A DNA stretch of 38,834 bases from an uncultured Lactobacillus sp. (GTDB lineage: Bacteria > Bacillota > Bacilli > Lactobacillales > Lactobacillaceae), in contig CAKNLX010000011.1 in assembly GCA_930989465.1 (NCBI GenBank), positions 1 through 38,834 on the forward strand. Direction: 5' to 3'. Position numbers and translations under genes: made by a program. How positions within the stretch are numbered: the first letter of the stretch is position 1; every line of letters starts with the position of its first letter. Below are positions 7,291-18,023 of this stretch, in pieces. The notes beneath the pieces were generated by a model, which worked only from the letters and a program-made list of their open reading frames with translations, was not told where the DNA came from and ran no database searches.

Positions 7291-8901
7291 ATGTATCCAG
7301 ATAATAATATTCTTACATATTTAAAATGGCGTGGAGACATTGACTTTAGTACATCGCCTTTCAATGATATTGATGCACTTGTTTTATCTATTTTTTCTTA
7401 TCTTGAATTGCATGATATTGTTAGTGGCGATGCTAAAACAATTACTGTAGATGAAGCAGCTAAGCTCTATTTTGCAGATGATCACCCACGTAATGATAAT
7501 TTGCAATATCAAGAACTATTTAAATTAATGGCACGAGCCGAGCGTTTTAAAAAGGCGCAATTATCTTATTTTACTAGCACGTTAACTGAACATACTCAAT
7601 TTAGTGCCATTAAAATCGAATTAACTGATGGAACTAATTTCGTCGCCTTTCGTGGTACAGATGATTCACTTATCGGTTGGAAAGAAGACTTTGAAATTAG
7701 TTTCAGAATTACTGTTGCACAAAAGCAAGCAGTTAAATTACTCGAACGTATTTTAAAAGCGGACAATCAAGATTATTATCTTTGTGGTCACTCAAAAGGT
7801 GGCAATTTAGCCGAATATGCTGCAATTAATATTGAGCCCAAACTTCGTAAACGAATTAAGCGGATCTACACTTTTGATTCTCCTGGTATCGCTGAAGAAG
7901 TAGGTGCACAGCTTCCATTAAAATATCTACAAAACACGTTAAGAAGATTTGTGCCAGAGTTTAGCGTTATCGGCCGCTTATTTGAACCTGAAGGAATCCA
8001 TCCAACTATTGTGAATAGTACGCGCAATAATTTGAGTCAACATGATACTTTCAGTTGGCAAATCATTGGTTCGAGCTTTGATACTAAAAGGCATAGAAAT
8101 CCGCAATCAAAAGTTTACAATCAACTAATCAACCAATGGATTGGAAACGCAACGCTTGAAGAACGCGAATCTCTAACCAATGATTTATTTGCTGCACTAG
8201 GCGCAAGTGGCGCTACCAAGATCAACGAATTAGATAAAAATGGTTTCGGTGGTTTTGGGGCTATTCTGCTGTCATTCACAAATTCTTCTCGTAGAACACG
8301 CTTCGTTTTTGGCTCCTTGTTTTCATCAATTTGGCAAACAATCAAAAGTCGCCATCTAACTAAAGTACTGTTTTCGACTGATACAATCGTTGGTTGGATC
8401 CTGGTAGTGCTGGGTATCATCAGTTTAACCATGCCTCAATATGCATTACGTGCTTTTGGTGCTCTAGTAGCATTTGCTGGAATTGGCTTTAGTGTCCATC
8501 AAATTTTAGATACGGCAAATTCTAGTTTAAAAGAGAAGCAGAAACAGTTCTTTATTATTTCATACTTAGTTGTTTTTGCTCTATCAACGGCTTTAATTTC
8601 TAATAATCGTTTGTTAATCTTCTTAGCTCACTATTTCTTGGGAATATTTTTAATTATTTATTCTTATGTCAGACTGCGGCAACTAATTCTTCATAGAATA
8701 TCAGGCGTATTCCGGATCACAGTCGTGGCTACGGAAGCAGTTATCGCCTTTGCCTTAGGAATTATCGTCATCATTAATCCACGAGCATTCGATCGCAAAT
8801 CTATCCTGATAATGGGAATTTTATTAATTATCTACGGTTTCTTCAAACTTATTGGAGAATTATTTGATCAGCGGCCCAAGATGCCAAAAAATCACAGATG
8901 A
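7291..8901 (+). CDS. Lipase-like alpha/beta hydrolase fused to a membrane domain
   Basis: The N-terminal 320 residues are an alpha/beta hydrolase of the DUF2974 (Mbeg1-like, lipase class 3-like) type. The nucleophile elbow is GHSKGG with Ser168, and the AFRGTDDS motif lies near residues 110-120. The catalytic Asp and His are not certain; TFDSPG (about 192-197) and the His of SQHDTF (about 250) are candidates. From about 362 to the end, six hydrophobic segments (about 365-385, 389-407, 420-437, 443-464, 474-492 and 502-522) form a DUF308/HdeD-like membrane domain. The order puts the enzyme part on the cytoplasmic side. The ATG has GAAGAGG. Substrate is unknown; a membrane lipid or acylated compound is a guess. 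Confidence 0.82.
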   Translation: MYPDNNILTYLKWRGDIDFSTSPFNDIDALVLSIFSYLELHDIVSGDAKTITVDEAAKLYFADDHPRNDNLQYQELFKLMARAERFKKAQLSYFTSTLTEHTQFSAIKIELTDGTNFVAFRGTDDSLIGWKEDFEISFRITVAQKQAVKLLERILKADNQDYYLCGHSKGGNLAEYAAINIEPKLRKRIKRIYTFDSPGIAEEVGAQLPLKYLQNTLRRFVPEFSVIGRLFEPEGIHPTIVNSTRNNLSQHDTFSWQIIGSSFDTKRHRNPQSKVYNQLINQWIGNATLEERESLTNDLFAALGASGATKINELDKNGFGGFGAILLSFTNSSRRTRFVFGSLFSSIWQTIKSRHLTKVLFSTDTIVGWILVVLGIISLTMPQYALRAFGALVAFAGIGFSVHQILDTANSSLKEKQKQFFIISYLVVFALSTALISNNRLLIFLAHYFLGIFLIIYSYVRLRQLILHRISGVFRITVVATEAVIAFALGIIVIINPRAFDRKSILIMGILLIIYGFFKLIGELFDQRPKMPKNHR

Positions 8902-8935
8902 AAAAAGCAAGATGGATTTTTCCATCTTGCTTTTT
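8901..8935. terminator. Bidirectional terminator
   Basis: Perfect 15-bp stem (AAAAAGCAAGATGGA and its complement) with a TTTT loop, starting at the stop codon of the hydrolase gene and ending 3 bases before the Nudix stop codon. Confidence 0.92.
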
Positions 8936-8937
8936 CG

Positions 8938-9561
8938 TTAATCAAAAACAGTTTGCCAATTGGGATCTTTGGATGCCTCATAACACATCTTTATTTGTTC
9001 AGGCGTATTTCGACCAAGTGATAACTTAGGCAGATTATTTAATGAAAAGTAACGACAATCTGTAGTTTCAATGTTCTTTTCGAATTCGCCACCTATTACC
9101 TTGCACAAATAAAAAGCTTTTATAATTCCAGTAGCTCGAATTGGCTTATTATGTTTATTTCGATCTTGTAAAGCGATCAATTTAATTGGTTTGACATCTC
9201 TGCCTGATTCTTCTTTTGCTTCCTTAATACAGTTTTCTTCGGTAGAAAGATTAGCTTCACACCAACCACCTGGAAGTGACCAATCGTCAGATAGTTTCTC
9301 ATGAACTAACAAAATCTGATCATCTTTAAAAATTGCGGCTCTCGTCTCTATTTTTGGAGTTTGATAGCCTTCATCACCACAAAATAAAGTTTTAACTTTT
9401 TCAATTGGCATCCCTGTTTTAACAGTCATCATTTCAGCCGCAATTTGACGAATTTGTTCATATCGTTCACGATCAAAGACATCATGACCATATTTCAAAC
9501 CATTTTGAGCAATGCTCTGTAATTCAATTGCCCAATCAGTAAATTGATCTCCTGTTTTCAT
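8938..9561 (-). CDS. Nudix hydrolase with N-terminal helical domain
   Basis: This 207-residue protein has a helical N-terminal region (about 1-65), as in YjhB-like Nudix proteins, and then a Nudix fold from about 70. The Nudix box lies at 98-120 (GGWCEANLS...KEAKEESG). The core E-x-x-E-E of the metal site is kept, but the early glutamate of the consensus is absent and Arg is Lys. That variant is usual for the GGWC subgroup. Such enzymes cleave nucleoside diphosphates linked to another group, ADP-ribose or sugar nucleotides in some relatives. It starts 9 bases after the secreted hydrolase gene with an AGAGG site, so the two share a transcript. Confidence 0.88.
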   Translation of the reverse strand: MKTGDQFTDWAIELQSIAQNGLKYGHDVFDRERYEQIRQIAAEMMTVKTGMPIEKVKTLFCGDEGYQTPKIETRAAIFKDDQILLVHEKLSDDWSLPGGWCEANLSTEENCIKEAKEESGRDVKPIKLIALQDRNKHNKPIRATGIIKAFYLCKVIGGEFEKNIETTDCRYFSLNNLPKLSLGRNTPEQIKMCYEASKDPNWQTVFD

Positions 9562-9570
9562 CTTTTGCCT

Positions 9571-10671
9571 CTATCTTTTAATGAAAGTGTCAGATTTAAT
9601 ATGCTTTAAAATGCTATAACCTACGCTTTTAATTTGATTTTTACTACCGTATGGCTGATTTAAAAACATCACAATTCCATTTTTATTGTCTGTAGTAAGT
9701 TGCATCCAATTAGTAAAATGAGTATCTCCAAAATTACCATAAGCCAATTTCAGTTTACCACCATCTTTTAAATAAAAACCGCCAGAGTATGTATTAACTT
9801 TGGATTTTAAATGACTTAAATAATTGAATTTCTTCTCAGTTAAAACTTTGCCATTATGCAATCCTCGTTGAATCTTATAATAATCACCAGCGGTAGAGAA
9901 TAAGTTTCCCGCACCTGGAAGTTGAGACACTACATATCTATTAGCATAAGAAGCGCTTTGATAGTTTTTACCATGACGATAAAGATATGAAATAGCATCT
10001 GTCTTTGAACGAGGAATATTTTGATAAATATATGTATGTTTTAAATGAAGTGGTTTAATAATTCTGCTTTTTACGTTTGCTGCATAAGATTTGCCTGTTA
10101 CCTTGCGAATGATACCTGCAAGCAAAACATAATTGGCATTATTATAATTAAAAGCTCCCCGCTTGGTGTGAGATGTAGCATTGGCCTTAACAACAGTCCA
10201 ATTAATTGCGCCCTTTTCAGAGAAATTAATACCATGACTAGACTCGGTACCAATCACATTAATTCCTGAAGTATGGGTCATTAATTGACCTACTGTAATA
10301 TGCTTAGCCTGCTTTAATCTTGGATACCAACGTGAGATTTTAGTATTTTGTGAAAACTTCTTTTGATAAATTAACTGCGTAATAATTGCCGCCGTTACAG
10401 ATTTTTGCAATGAGCCAACAGGATATAGTAATTTCTTATTACCATTTTTAATTTTACGTCTGTAGTAGCCATAACCAACATTAACTGTTTGACGATGTCC
10501 ATCCTTAACAATTTCAATCGTGCCGCGTAAATGATGCTTATTCATTGTTTTAACAGCATATTTACGTAATTGACTATTAGAATATGTCTTGGCATTAACT
10601 GTTGCGCTATTACCTAAAAAAATAAATGAAGATAAAAATGAAATGGCTAACATTATCTTTTTTGACTTCAA
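9571..10671 (-). CDS. Secreted serine hydrolase, beta-lactamase/PBP4*-like
   Basis: This 366-residue protein starts with a signal peptide (MKSKKI, hydrophobic core to about residue 22, likely cut after Ala27 in VNA). The serine-hydrolase fold of class C beta-lactamases and DD-peptidases follows. Active-site motifs are SLQK with Ser87 and Lys90, and YNN with Tyr176 and Asn178. A C-terminal GNFGDT near residue 315 stands where HxG/KTG is expected. It probably acts on cell-wall peptides or as an esterase; lactobacilli carry several such proteins and true beta-lactamase activity is unlikely. The start is TTG behind GAGGGGG. The next ATG, six codons later, would remove the basic signal-peptide start. 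Confidence 0.85.
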   Translation of the reverse strand: MKSKKIMLAISFLSSFIFLGNSATVNAKTYSNSQLRKYAVKTMNKHHLRGTIEIVKDGHRQTVNVGYGYYRRKIKNGNKKLLYPVGSLQKSVTAAIITQLIYQKKFSQNTKISRWYPRLKQAKHITVGQLMTHTSGINVIGTESSHGINFSEKGAINWTVVKANATSHTKRGAFNYNNANYVLLAGIIRKVTGKSYAANVKSRIIKPLHLKHTYIYQNIPRSKTDAISYLYRHGKNYQSASYANRYVVSQLPGAGNLFSTAGDYYKIQRGLHNGKVLTEKKFNYLSHLKSKVNTYSGGFYLKDGGKLKLAYGNFGDTHFTNWMQLTTDNKNGIVMFLNQPYGSKNQIKSVGYSILKHIKSDTFIKR

Positions 10672-10723
10672 TCTAAAAAATCCCCCTCTGCCATTTAATC
10701 CTGAAATATTCTACCACAAAATT

Positions 10724-10768
10724 AAAAGCACAAATATTGCCTACTAAACAATATTTGTGCTTTTTTTC
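10724..10768 (-). terminator. Terminator of the lysine operon
   Basis: Stem AAGCACAAATATTG with CAATATTTGTGCTT, 14 perfect pairs, and T-rich tails in both directions. It starts 10 bases past the asd stop codon and closes the seven-gene minus-strand operon. Confidence 0.9.
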
Positions 10769-10777
10769 TTTTTAGTT

Positions 10778-11836
10778 TTAGATCAAATTCATTTTTACTA
10801 AGTATTCCGCATTTTCAACAGTGTTCCAAGCTGCACCCTTTAAGAGGTTATCAGCTACGATCCACATATTAAATGCACCTGGATTTTCATAATCAGGACG
10901 AATACGACCAACAAAAGTCTCGCGCTTACCTGCTGCATTAATAGGTTGAGGATAAATTTGATGTTTAATATCATCTTCAAGCACAACACCTGGGAAGTCA
11001 GCAACTGCAGCCATGATATCTTGAGTTGTTGCACTTTCATCTTCAACAGTGAAGTATACACTTTCACCGTGAGCAATTGGAACAGGAACTCTAACACAAG
11101 TTGCAGTGACTTTGATGTCTTTAGCGTTCATATCGTTGAGCATAATCTTCTTGGTTTCATGAATCATCTTCCATTCTTCATGAGAATAACCAGAATCTTC
11201 TAACACATCAATTTGAGGTAAAAGGTTAAATGCTAGTGGATAATGCTTCTTATCACCTTTAGTTGGCAAAATTTTTGCATCTGCTTGCATATCTTTGCCA
11301 TCCAAATAATCTTGTGCTTCCTTTTTTAATTCTTCAATTGCGGCTTGACCTGCACCGGAAGCTGCTTGATAAGTTGAAACGATAATTTGCTTCAAACCAA
11401 ACTTTCTTCTAATTGGTTCCAAGGCCATCACCATTTGAATGGTTGAACAATTTGGATTGGCAATAATACCGTGATGTTCTTTCAATGCATCTGGATTTAC
11501 TTCTGGTACAACTAATGGGACATCTGGTTCCATTCTAAAAGCACTGGTATTGTCTACACAAACCGCACCGCGCTTAACAGCTTCTGGTAAAAATTTCTTT
11601 GATACTGCACCACCAGCTGATGAAAGAACTAAATCAACGCCATCGAAGGATTCTGGAGTAGTCTCTTCAACTACTAAGTCTTGATCTCTAAACTTTAATA
11701 CAGTACCAGCTGAACGTGATGAGGCTAATAACTTTACACTTTTTACCGGAATAGTTGACTTAGCCAATTGATCAATCATTCTTCTACCAACAGCACCCGT
11801 AGCTCCTAAAATTGCAACATTATATTCTCTAACCAT
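10778..11836 (-). CDS. asd: Aspartate-semialdehyde dehydrogenase
   Basis: This 352-residue enzyme reduces aspartyl phosphate to aspartate semialdehyde with NADPH, the branch point to lysine and to homoserine. The Rossmann motif GATGAVG lies at 11-17, the acyl-enzyme cysteine is Cys130 in NPNCSTIQ, and the catalytic His256 lies in PIAHGES. Length and motifs are normal. It is the last gene of the lysA operon, 2 bases after patA, with a GAGGTTG ribosome site. Its place behind the L-box means lysine limits it, although it also feeds threonine and methionine synthesis. Confidence 0.97.
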   Translation of the reverse strand: MVREYNVAILGATGAVGRRMIDQLAKSTIPVKSVKLLASSRSAGTVLKFRDQDLVVEETTPESFDGVDLVLSSAGGAVSKKFLPEAVKRGAVCVDNTSAFRMEPDVPLVVPEVNPDALKEHHGIIANPNCSTIQMVMALEPIRRKFGLKQIIVSTYQAASGAGQAAIEELKKEAQDYLDGKDMQADAKILPTKGDKKHYPLAFNLLPQIDVLEDSGYSHEEWKMIHETKKIMLNDMNAKDIKVTATCVRVPVPIAHGESVYFTVEDESATTQDIMAAVADFPGVVLEDDIKHQIYPQPINAAGKRETFVGRIRPDYENPGAFNMWIVADNLLKGAAWNTVENAEYLVKMNLI

Positions 11837-11838
11837 TT

Positions 11839-13014
11839 TTATTCAACCTCTTGTAAAAAATCATTCATTCTCTTCATTGCTTCTTGTAAGTTCTCATCGC
11901 TAGATGCATATGACAATCTTACATAACCTTCACCGCCAGGACCAAAGGCACTACCAGGAGTTACGCCTACCTTAGCTTTGAAGGCCAAGTCTAATGCAAA
12001 TTGCATATCATCTTTACCATATTGAGATGGGATTTTCGTAAAGATGTAGAAGGCTCCTTCCGGCTTTACTGCTTGCATCCCCATTTTATTTAATTTTTCT
12101 AAGACAAAATCTCTTCGTTTTTGGTAAACTTTGCGATACTCCACTGGATCATTTAATCCATTTTCTAATGCTTCGATCGCTGCGGCTTGGGATGAATCAG
12201 TTGTCGTTGTTACCATTAAGCCGTGTACTTTACCGATTTGATCCATAATTTTAGCAGGTCCTGTAATGTATCCTAAACGATAGCCAGTCATCGCATGGGA
12301 CTTGGATAAACCAGAAATATAAATTGCTCGCTCAGGAATCAAACTGGCAATAGAATGATGCTCAACACCATAAGTCAAAGTACTGTAAATTTCATCAGTA
12401 ATAACGTACAAATGATTTTCTTCAATTACCTTAGCCAAAGCCTTAATTTCATCTTCTGTATATTCCACGCCTGTTGGATTAGTTGGATAATTTAAAATCA
12501 CGGCTTTAATTGTCGGATTTTCTTTAATAGTCTCAGTCAATTTTTGCGGCGTTAATTTGAAATTATCTGTAGTTGTGTTCATCAACACGTAACTGGCATC
12601 GGCTAAAGTAGCAACTGGCCAATATAATGAAAAGACTGGCGTTGGAATAGCTATCTTGTCACCAGGATTAGTAATAGCAAAAAGTGCAGCGTTGATCGCT
12701 TCTGTAGCACCAACTGTAACTACAATTTCTGTTTCTGGATCGTATTTAACGCCGATAATCTTATCTAAATAGTTGCTAATAGCTTGTCGCAATTCTAATT
12801 TTCCTTTTTGAGGAGCATAGTGTGAATCATTATTTTGGATGCTTTTAATTGCGGCTTCTTTAACATGTTCAGGCGTATTCATATCAGGCTCGCCTAAAGT
12901 TAATTTGATGATTCCTGGAATAGTTGAAACCTTATTATCAAAGATTCTAATTCCTGAAGCTTTGACATTTTGTACTTTTTGGCTAAAACCTAAATCATTA
13001 GCTAATTCCGGCAT
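11839..13014 (-). CDS. patA: PLP aminotransferase, probable N-acetyl-LL-DAP aminotransferase
   Basis: This 391-residue fold-type I aminotransferase carries the PLP lysine Lys238 in [11 protein letters not shown], the motif NYPTNPTG (175-182), the ring-contact Asp207 and Tyr210 (ITDEIY), and a late GxxYVRLSYA block with the substrate-binding Arg. By family it could be an aspartate/aromatic aminotransferase. Its place between dapB and asd supports the acetylase-pathway step, in which N-acetyl-2-amino-6-oxopimelate is aminated. No other candidate for that step is in the cluster. The ATG has GGGAGG. Confidence 0.88.
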   Translation of the reverse strand: MPELANDLGFSQKVQNVKASGIRIFDNKVSTIPGIIKLTLGEPDMNTPEHVKEAAIKSIQNNDSHYAPQKGKLELRQAISNYLDKIIGVKYDPETEIVVTVGATEAINAALFAITNPGDKIAIPTPVFSLYWPVATLADASYVLMNTTTDNFKLTPQKLTETIKENPTIKAVILNYPTNPTGVEYTEDEIKALAKVIEENHLYVITDEIYSTLTYGVEHHSIASLIPERAIYISGLSKSHAMTGYRLGYITGPAKIMDQIGKVHGLMVTTTTDSSQAAAIEALENGLNDPVEYRKVYQKRRDFVLEKLNKMGMQAVKPEGAFYIFTKIPSQYGKDDMQFALDLAFKAKVGVTPGSAFGPGGEGYVRLSYASSDENLQEAMKRMNDFLQEVE

Positions 13015-13034
13015 AATCTTTCCTCCCTTTGTCT

Positions 13035-13814
13035 TTAAAGGATATTTTCTAAACCAATTACTAATTCATCTAATTGGTCAACTTTTTCTAACGCCACTTT
13101 TACTCCGCTCATAAATGAGCCACGATCAAATGAATCTTGACGAATAGTTAATGCTTCACCCGGTCCCCCAAATAATACTTGTTCATGTGCAATATAGCCA
13201 GGCAGACGAACTGAATGAATCTTTATTCCTTGATAATCACCACCGCGAACATTTTTCAAGGTTTCCACTTCATCTGGTGCTGTTTGATGTTCAGGACGAT
13301 TTTCAGCAATCATCTTAGCTGTAGCAAGCGCCGTCCCGGACGGAGCATCTTTTTTATCAGCGTGATGCATTTCAATAATTTCAACATCTGGGAAATATTT
13401 AGCAGCTTCTTTTGCAAATTTCATCAACAAAACTGCGGACATTCCGAAATTGGGGGCAATCAGACCGCCTACTTTTTCTTTTCTTGAAAGTTCAATCAGT
13501 TCTGCTTCTTGCTCATCACTCATACCGGTAGTACCTACTATTGGTCTAATATGATGTTGCAATGCAAATTTTACATTGTCATATACTGCCTTAGGTGTAG
13601 TAAAGTCGATCCAAAAGTCTGCTAAATGATCAGGAATTTCTGTTAGGCTCTTAAAAATTTTAGCGTCTGCAGGCAAATGATATTGTTCAGGATTATTTTC
13701 GGCAATTGGAGAAAGTCCTGCAACTACTTCAAAGCCTAGCATATTATTAACTAAATTCACGGCTTTTTGCCCCATGGCCCCCGTAAAACCTGCAATTAAT
13801 ACTTTTTTAGTCAT
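13035..13814 (-). CDS. dapB: 4-hydroxy-tetrahydrodipicolinate reductase
   Basis: This 259-residue enzyme reduces the dapA product to tetrahydrodipicolinate. It has the NAD(P)H motif GFTGAMG (9-15) and the catalytic signature [13 protein letters not shown], with the His pair at 150-151 and a Lys at 154-155. I take the ATG at 13814, which has AAGGA 8 bases upstream and overlaps the dapA end by 8 bases. A TTG two codons earlier sits only 2 bases from that ribosome site. Normal length for the family. Confidence 0.96.
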   Translation of the reverse strand: MTKKVLIAGFTGAMGQKAVNLVNNMLGFEVVAGLSPIAENNPEQYHLPADAKIFKSLTEIPDHLADFWIDFTTPKAVYDNVKFALQHHIRPIVGTTGMSDEQEAELIELSRKEKVGGLIAPNFGMSAVLLMKFAKEAAKYFPDVEIIEMHHADKKDAPSGTALATAKMIAENRPEHQTAPDEVETLKNVRGGDYQGIKIHSVRLPGYIAHEQVLFGGPGEALTIRQDSFDRGSFMSGVKVALEKVDQLDELVIGLENIL

Positions 13815-14742
13815 TTTCAAGGTCCTTTCCTAAATCTAGTGGCAATTTTTGCAATAAAGCTTTATCTTCTAAGCCTAAATGCTGGGCTAAAGTTACTTTT
13901 TCTTCATCATTCAAGGCAACTAAAGGCAAACGACAATCTCCTGTTTCAAAACCTTGTGCATTTAAAACTGCCTTTACTGGTGATGGAGATGGATACATGA
14001 ACAGAGCTTGCATTCTAGGCGTTAACCAACGTTGAATTCTTGCTGCTTCGGGATATTTTCCTTCATATAAAGCATCATACATCCGGCGCATTTCTTTAGT
14101 ATAAATATGAGAGGCTACGGAAACGACACCATTTGCTCCGAGCAATCTTGCAGTTAAGGCTTGGGTATCTTCTCCGGTAAAGACTTGAAAATCTGCTGCT
14201 TTATGATCGATGATGTATTCCATTTCTTCAAGGGATGCACATTGCTTAATTCCCTTAATATTATCTAATTTAGATAATTGAACAACCGTCTCTTTTTCCA
14301 TCTTGACGCCAGTTCTGCCTGGAATATTGTAGATTAAAATTGGCATCTTAACGTTGTCATTCACTGCAGTAAAGTGAGCAACCATGCTGCGTTGATTTGG
14401 CTTATTATATGGCGGTACAACAACCAATGCATAATCAATGCCGTCAATTTCTGCCACTTCATTAGTAAATTTAATTGTTTCAGCAGTATTATTGCTACCA
14501 GTTCCGGCAATTACAACAGCACGACCGTTAACGATTTGACCAAAGTGTTTATACAATTCGATCTTTTCATCATGAGTCAAAGTCGGGGTTTCACCGGTCG
14601 TACCACCTATCACAAAGCCATTACAGCCTTGCTCAATTAAGTAATTGGTTAATTTTTCCAAACTATCAAAATCAATCTTTTTATTCTCATCAAATGGCGT
14701 CACAATTGCCGTCAATAAATCTGCATCAATTAATGTAGCCAT
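13807..14742 (-). CDS. dapA: 4-hydroxy-tetrahydrodipicolinate synthase
   Basis: This 311-residue class I aldolase condenses pyruvate with aspartate semialdehyde. Schiff-base Lys166 lies in GIKQCAS and the proton-relay tyrosines are Tyr112 (PPYNKP) and Tyr138. Thr48/Thr49 are in GGTTGE and Arg143 in PGRTG is the semialdehyde contact. Cys168 replaces the usual Glu after the lysine motif, a common variation. Length is slightly above the usual 290-300 because of the tail. It starts 1 base after dapL and overlaps dapB. Confidence 0.97.
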   Translation of the reverse strand: MATLIDADLLTAIVTPFDENKKIDFDSLEKLTNYLIEQGCNGFVIGGTTGETPTLTHDEKIELYKHFGQIVNGRAVVIAGTGSNNTAETIKFTNEVAEIDGIDYALVVVPPYNKPNQRSMVAHFTAVNDNVKMPILIYNIPGRTGVKMEKETVVQLSKLDNIKGIKQCASLEEMEYIIDHKAADFQVFTGEDTQALTARLLGANGVVSVASHIYTKEMRRMYDALYEGKYPEAARIQRWLTPRMQALFMYPSPSPVKAVLNAQGFETGDCRLPLVALNDEEKVTLAQHLGLEDKALLQKLPLDLGKDLEND

Positions 14743-14743
14743 A

Positions 14744-15898
14744 TTAGTTCCCCATTCTATCGATTAAAAATCCCTTAATTGCGTTAACTCCGCGCATAAT
14801 ACTCTTTTCGTCTGGATTCAAAGTTGCTGAATGCAGCTGTGAATTTGGATCACCAACACCTAGCCAAAACATTGTTCCTGGAAATTTGGCAAGTAAGAAG
14901 CCAAAATCTTCTCCTGTCATTTTTGGCTTAGTTTCAACAAAATCCACTTTCGGATTATTCTTCATATAATTAATCAAGTATTTAGTTAGCTCTGGATTAT
15001 TTTCTACTGGCCAATAACCACCCTGATTTAACTCAAGATTTACTTTCATGTTATAGCTACGAGCTATACCTTCACATAGATCACGCAACCGTTGATCAAT
15101 TTGCAGAATCATTTTTTGCGTTAATCCGCGAATTGTTCCTTCAATCCGAGTCTGTCCAGCGATTACATTTCTAATAGTTCCAGCTCTAACCTTACCCAAA
15201 GTGATAACACCGCTTTGAATTGGATCGATACTTCGTGAAATAACCGTTTGTATTTGCATGATTAGACTAGCAGCAGCCACCACAGTGTCATTAGCATTCT
15301 GCGGAAAAGCCGCATGACCGCCCTTACCAACCAAATCAATGTTAACTTCAGTAGTTCCTGCAAATAATGTACCTTCACGACAACCAATTGTTCCAGCAGG
15401 TAATTCAGGGTTATCATGCAAGCCATAGAATTCATCAGGTTTAAACTTCCCCTGAAAGATTCCTCTTTCATATGCTTTTTTACCGCCACTTTCACTTTCT
15501 TCAGCTGGCTGGAAAAAGAACAGCATATTATCCTTAGGCTGATTTTCACTGAAATAACTAAGTAGTCCTAATGCAACACTCATGTGAATATCATGACCAC
15601 AGGCATGCATAACTCCTGGATGCTTTGACGAAAAAGGTAAATCCGTTTTCTCCTCAACTGGTAACGCATCAATATCGGTCCGATAACCAATTGTTCTTTG
15701 CGGATTGCTTCCTTTAATTAGTACCAAAATCGCTGTTGGTAATTCTTCTGGTACTTTTACAGTTAAAAACTCTGAATTAAATCCCTTAATTACTTCTAGT
15801 AAATAATCATGTGTCTCTTTTTCTTGTAAAGCTAATTCAGGAATTTCATGCAAATGCCTTCTAATTTGAATTAGCCCGCTTTCAGTTAAAACCGCCAT
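14744..15898 (-). CDS. dapL: N-acetyldiaminopimelate deacetylase, M20D family
   Basis: This 384-residue zinc amidohydrolase removes the acetyl group from N-acetyl-LL-diaminopimelate. The metal site is typical of family M20D: Cys100 and His102 in MHACGHD, the Asp pair of TDIDALP (about 74-77), Glu133-Glu134 in QPAEES, and a later His in LHDNPELP. M20D members also include general amidohydrolases. The pathway assignment rests on its place between dapH and dapA. It begins 2 bases after dapH with only a weak GAGAAAG site, so translation is probably coupled. Confidence 0.92.
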   Translation of the reverse strand: MAVLTESGLIQIRRHLHEIPELALQEKETHDYLLEVIKGFNSEFLTVKVPEELPTAILVLIKGSNPQRTIGYRTDIDALPVEEKTDLPFSSKHPGVMHACGHDIHMSVALGLLSYFSENQPKDNMLFFFQPAEESESGGKKAYERGIFQGKFKPDEFYGLHDNPELPAGTIGCREGTLFAGTTEVNIDLVGKGGHAAFPQNANDTVVAAASLIMQIQTVISRSIDPIQSGVITLGKVRAGTIRNVIAGQTRIEGTIRGLTQKMILQIDQRLRDLCEGIARSYNMKVNLELNQGGYWPVENNPELTKYLINYMKNNPKVDFVETKPKMTGEDFGFLLAKFPGTMFWLGVGDPNSQLHSATLNPDEKSIMRGVNAIKGFLIDRMGN

Positions 15899-15900
15899 AA

Positions 15901-16611
15901 TTAAATCTTTCTCAAGTTATCTTCTAGTCCTGTCTTGCTCTCAGTTTGATCGTCAACCTTTTTAATTACCTTAGCCGGCACGCCAGCTACCATCGTATGT
16001 GGTGCTACATCATGAGTTACGACTGCACCAGCGGCAATTACGGCACCTTCACCAACATGGACACCTTCGATCACTACTGCATTGGCACCCATTACTACGT
16101 TGTCGTCAATCTTAACTGGAGTAGCAGAAGCTGGTTCAATTACGCCTGCTAAAACGCTGCCTGCACCGATATGGCAATGCTTGCCGACGATTGCACGTCC
16201 ACCTAAAACAACCCCCATATCAATCATGGTATCATCGCCTATTTCAGCACCGATATTAATAATCGCACCCATCATGATGACTGCATTTTTACCAATAGCT
16301 ACCTGATCTCGAATAATAGCACCTGGCTCAATTCGTGCATCAAATTTCTTCATATCAATCAGAGGCACAGCTGAATTTCTAGCATTATTCTCAATACGAT
16401 AATCTTGAATCTTGTTGTGATTTTCTTTTAAAAATGGTTCAACATCTTTCCAATCACCAAAAATCACTCCGGAATGTGCTTCAGTGAAATTGTCGATTCC
16501 TTCTGGAAACTTAATTTGATCAAGTCGTCCCTTAATAAAGACCTTAACTGGCGTTTTTTTAGGAGCATTGCCAATATAATTGATAATACTTTTTGCATCT
16601 AATTTCGTCAT
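15901..16611 (-). CDS. dapH: Tetrahydrodipicolinate N-acetyltransferase
   Basis: This 236-residue enzyme acetylates tetrahydrodipicolinate with acetyl-CoA, the committed step of the acetylase branch. Residues about 95-215 are a left-handed beta helix built from hexapeptide repeats (patterns such as [14 protein letters not shown] and VIAAGAV). The N-terminal domain (1-85) is the acidic one typical of DapH. Many lactobacillus annotations call it dapD, but the short N-domain is that of the acetyl rather than the succinyl enzyme. The ATG has AAAGGGGAAAG, 19 bases after lysA. Confidence 0.94.
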   Translation of the reverse strand: MTKLDAKSIINYIGNAPKKTPVKVFIKGRLDQIKFPEGIDNFTEAHSGVIFGDWKDVEPFLKENHNKIQDYRIENNARNSAVPLIDMKKFDARIEPGAIIRDQVAIGKNAVIMMGAIINIGAEIGDDTMIDMGVVLGGRAIVGKHCHIGAGSVLAGVIEPASATPVKIDDNVVMGANAVVIEGVHVGEGAVIAAGAVVTHDVAPHTMVAGVPAKVIKKVDDQTESKTGLEDNLRKI

Positions 16612-16630
16612 AATCTTTCCCCTTTAAAAA

Positions 16631-17947
16631 TTAATCTTCATTATTATATGGTTGATCTAAATGAACTAAATCTTCTAGACTTTCTCGTTTAATGACTAGT
16701 TGAGCATTGCCCTTTTCTGCAAAAACAACAGCTGGACGAGCATTGCGGTTATAATTTGAAGCCATTGAATAACCATATGCTCCAGTATCAAGCATTGCTA
16801 AAAGTGAGCCTGATTTAGTTGCTGGAAGTGCTTGATCTTCAGCTAAGATGTCACCACTTTCACAATATTTACCAGCGATTCTGACATGTTCAGTCAATTC
16901 AGCTCGAGGATCAGTAGCCAAAACTGTTTCATATTTTGCATCATATAGAGCTGGACGAATATTATCACCCATACCGCCATCTACAGTTACATATGGACGA
17001 TGACCTGGAACAATTTTGCGACTCCCTGTTGTATATAAGTTATAACCGGCTGGTCCTACGATAGAGCGACCAGGTTCAATATCAATTTCTGGAAGTGGAA
17101 ATGAGGCATTCTTAGCTTCTTCTTTGATAGTTTTAACAATTGCCCTAACAAATTCTTCTGGCTTTAATGGATTATCTTCTGCAGTATATTTAATACCAAA
17201 GCCACCGCCGACATTAATTACTTGAGCAGTATAACCATATTGACTACGCCAATTTTCAGCAATTTCCATTAATTTTTTAGCAGCCATTTCAAAACCATTC
17301 AATTCAAAAATTTGTGATCCAATATGAGCATGTAGCCCGATCATATTCATTCTTGAGTTAGCTAAAACTTGTTCTAAGGCTAAATCGGCTTGACCAGATT
17401 CTAAGTCAAAACCAAATTTACTATCGACCTGACCTGTTTGATCATATTCATGTGTATGAGCTGAAATGCCTGGCGTAATTCTTAACATGACATCAATTTT
17501 GGTATCTTGTTCACGTAAAACCTGATCCAATAACTTAATTTCATGAAAATTATCAACAATAATTTTGCCCACATGATTTTTAACGGCCATTTCAAGTTCT
17601 GACTTGGACTTATTATTACCGTGAAAACTGATTTTCTCTACTGGAAAATGTGCTTTCAAGGCTGTATATAACTCTCCATCTGAAACCACATCAGTGTAAG
17701 CTCCTTCTGCTGCAGCTACTTGGTACATCGCTATACAAGCAAATGCTTTGCTGGCATAACTGACGGCATACTTTACATTTTCTTCTTCAAAAACCTTTTT
17801 AAAAGCTCTAATTTGATTACGAATTTGCTCTACATCGTATACAACAAGAGGTGTGCCATACTTTTTAGCTAATTCAACTGTATCAACACCGCCAATAGTT
17901 AAATGTCCTGCTTGATTGATCTGATTTTCTAAAATTTGTGAATTCAT
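16631..17947 (-). CDS. lysA: Diaminopimelate decarboxylase
   Basis: This 438-residue PLP enzyme of fold type III makes L-lysine from meso-diaminopimelate, the last step. The PLP lysine is Lys67 in YASKAF. The glycine-rich phosphate-binding turn is INVGGGFGIKY and the active-site cysteine from the partner subunit is Cys362 in CESGDIL. It is the first gene of the minus-strand operon. The ATG lies 36 bases after the riboswitch terminator and has no strong ribosome site; AGGGGCAAGAT is the best candidate. Confidence 0.97.
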   Translation of the reverse strand: MNSQILENQINQAGHLTIGGVDTVELAKKYGTPLVVYDVEQIRNQIRAFKKVFEEENVKYAVSYASKAFACIAMYQVAAAEGAYTDVVSDGELYTALKAHFPVEKISFHGNNKSKSELEMAVKNHVGKIIVDNFHEIKLLDQVLREQDTKIDVMLRITPGISAHTHEYDQTGQVDSKFGFDLESGQADLALEQVLANSRMNMIGLHAHIGSQIFELNGFEMAAKKLMEIAENWRSQYGYTAQVINVGGGFGIKYTAEDNPLKPEEFVRAIVKTIKEEAKNASFPLPEIDIEPGRSIVGPAGYNLYTTGSRKIVPGHRPYVTVDGGMGDNIRPALYDAKYETVLATDPRAELTEHVRIAGKYCESGDILAEDQALPATKSGSLLAMLDTGAYGYSMASNYNRNARPAVVFAEKGNAQLVIKRESLEDLVHLDQPYNNED

Positions 17948-17983
17948 ATCTTGCCCCTAGTCTCTATCCATGCGAAGCACCCA

Positions 17984-18023
17984 ATAAAAAAATCCATTGT
18001 CTGCGCTAAACAAACAATGGATT
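17984..18023 (-). terminator. L-box intrinsic terminator
   Basis: Stem AATCCATTGT with its complement (about 10 pairs) and a run of seven T on the minus strand, just before lysA. It is the expression platform of the riboswitch, so lysine binding should favour it. Ends may be off by one base. Confidence 0.88.
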
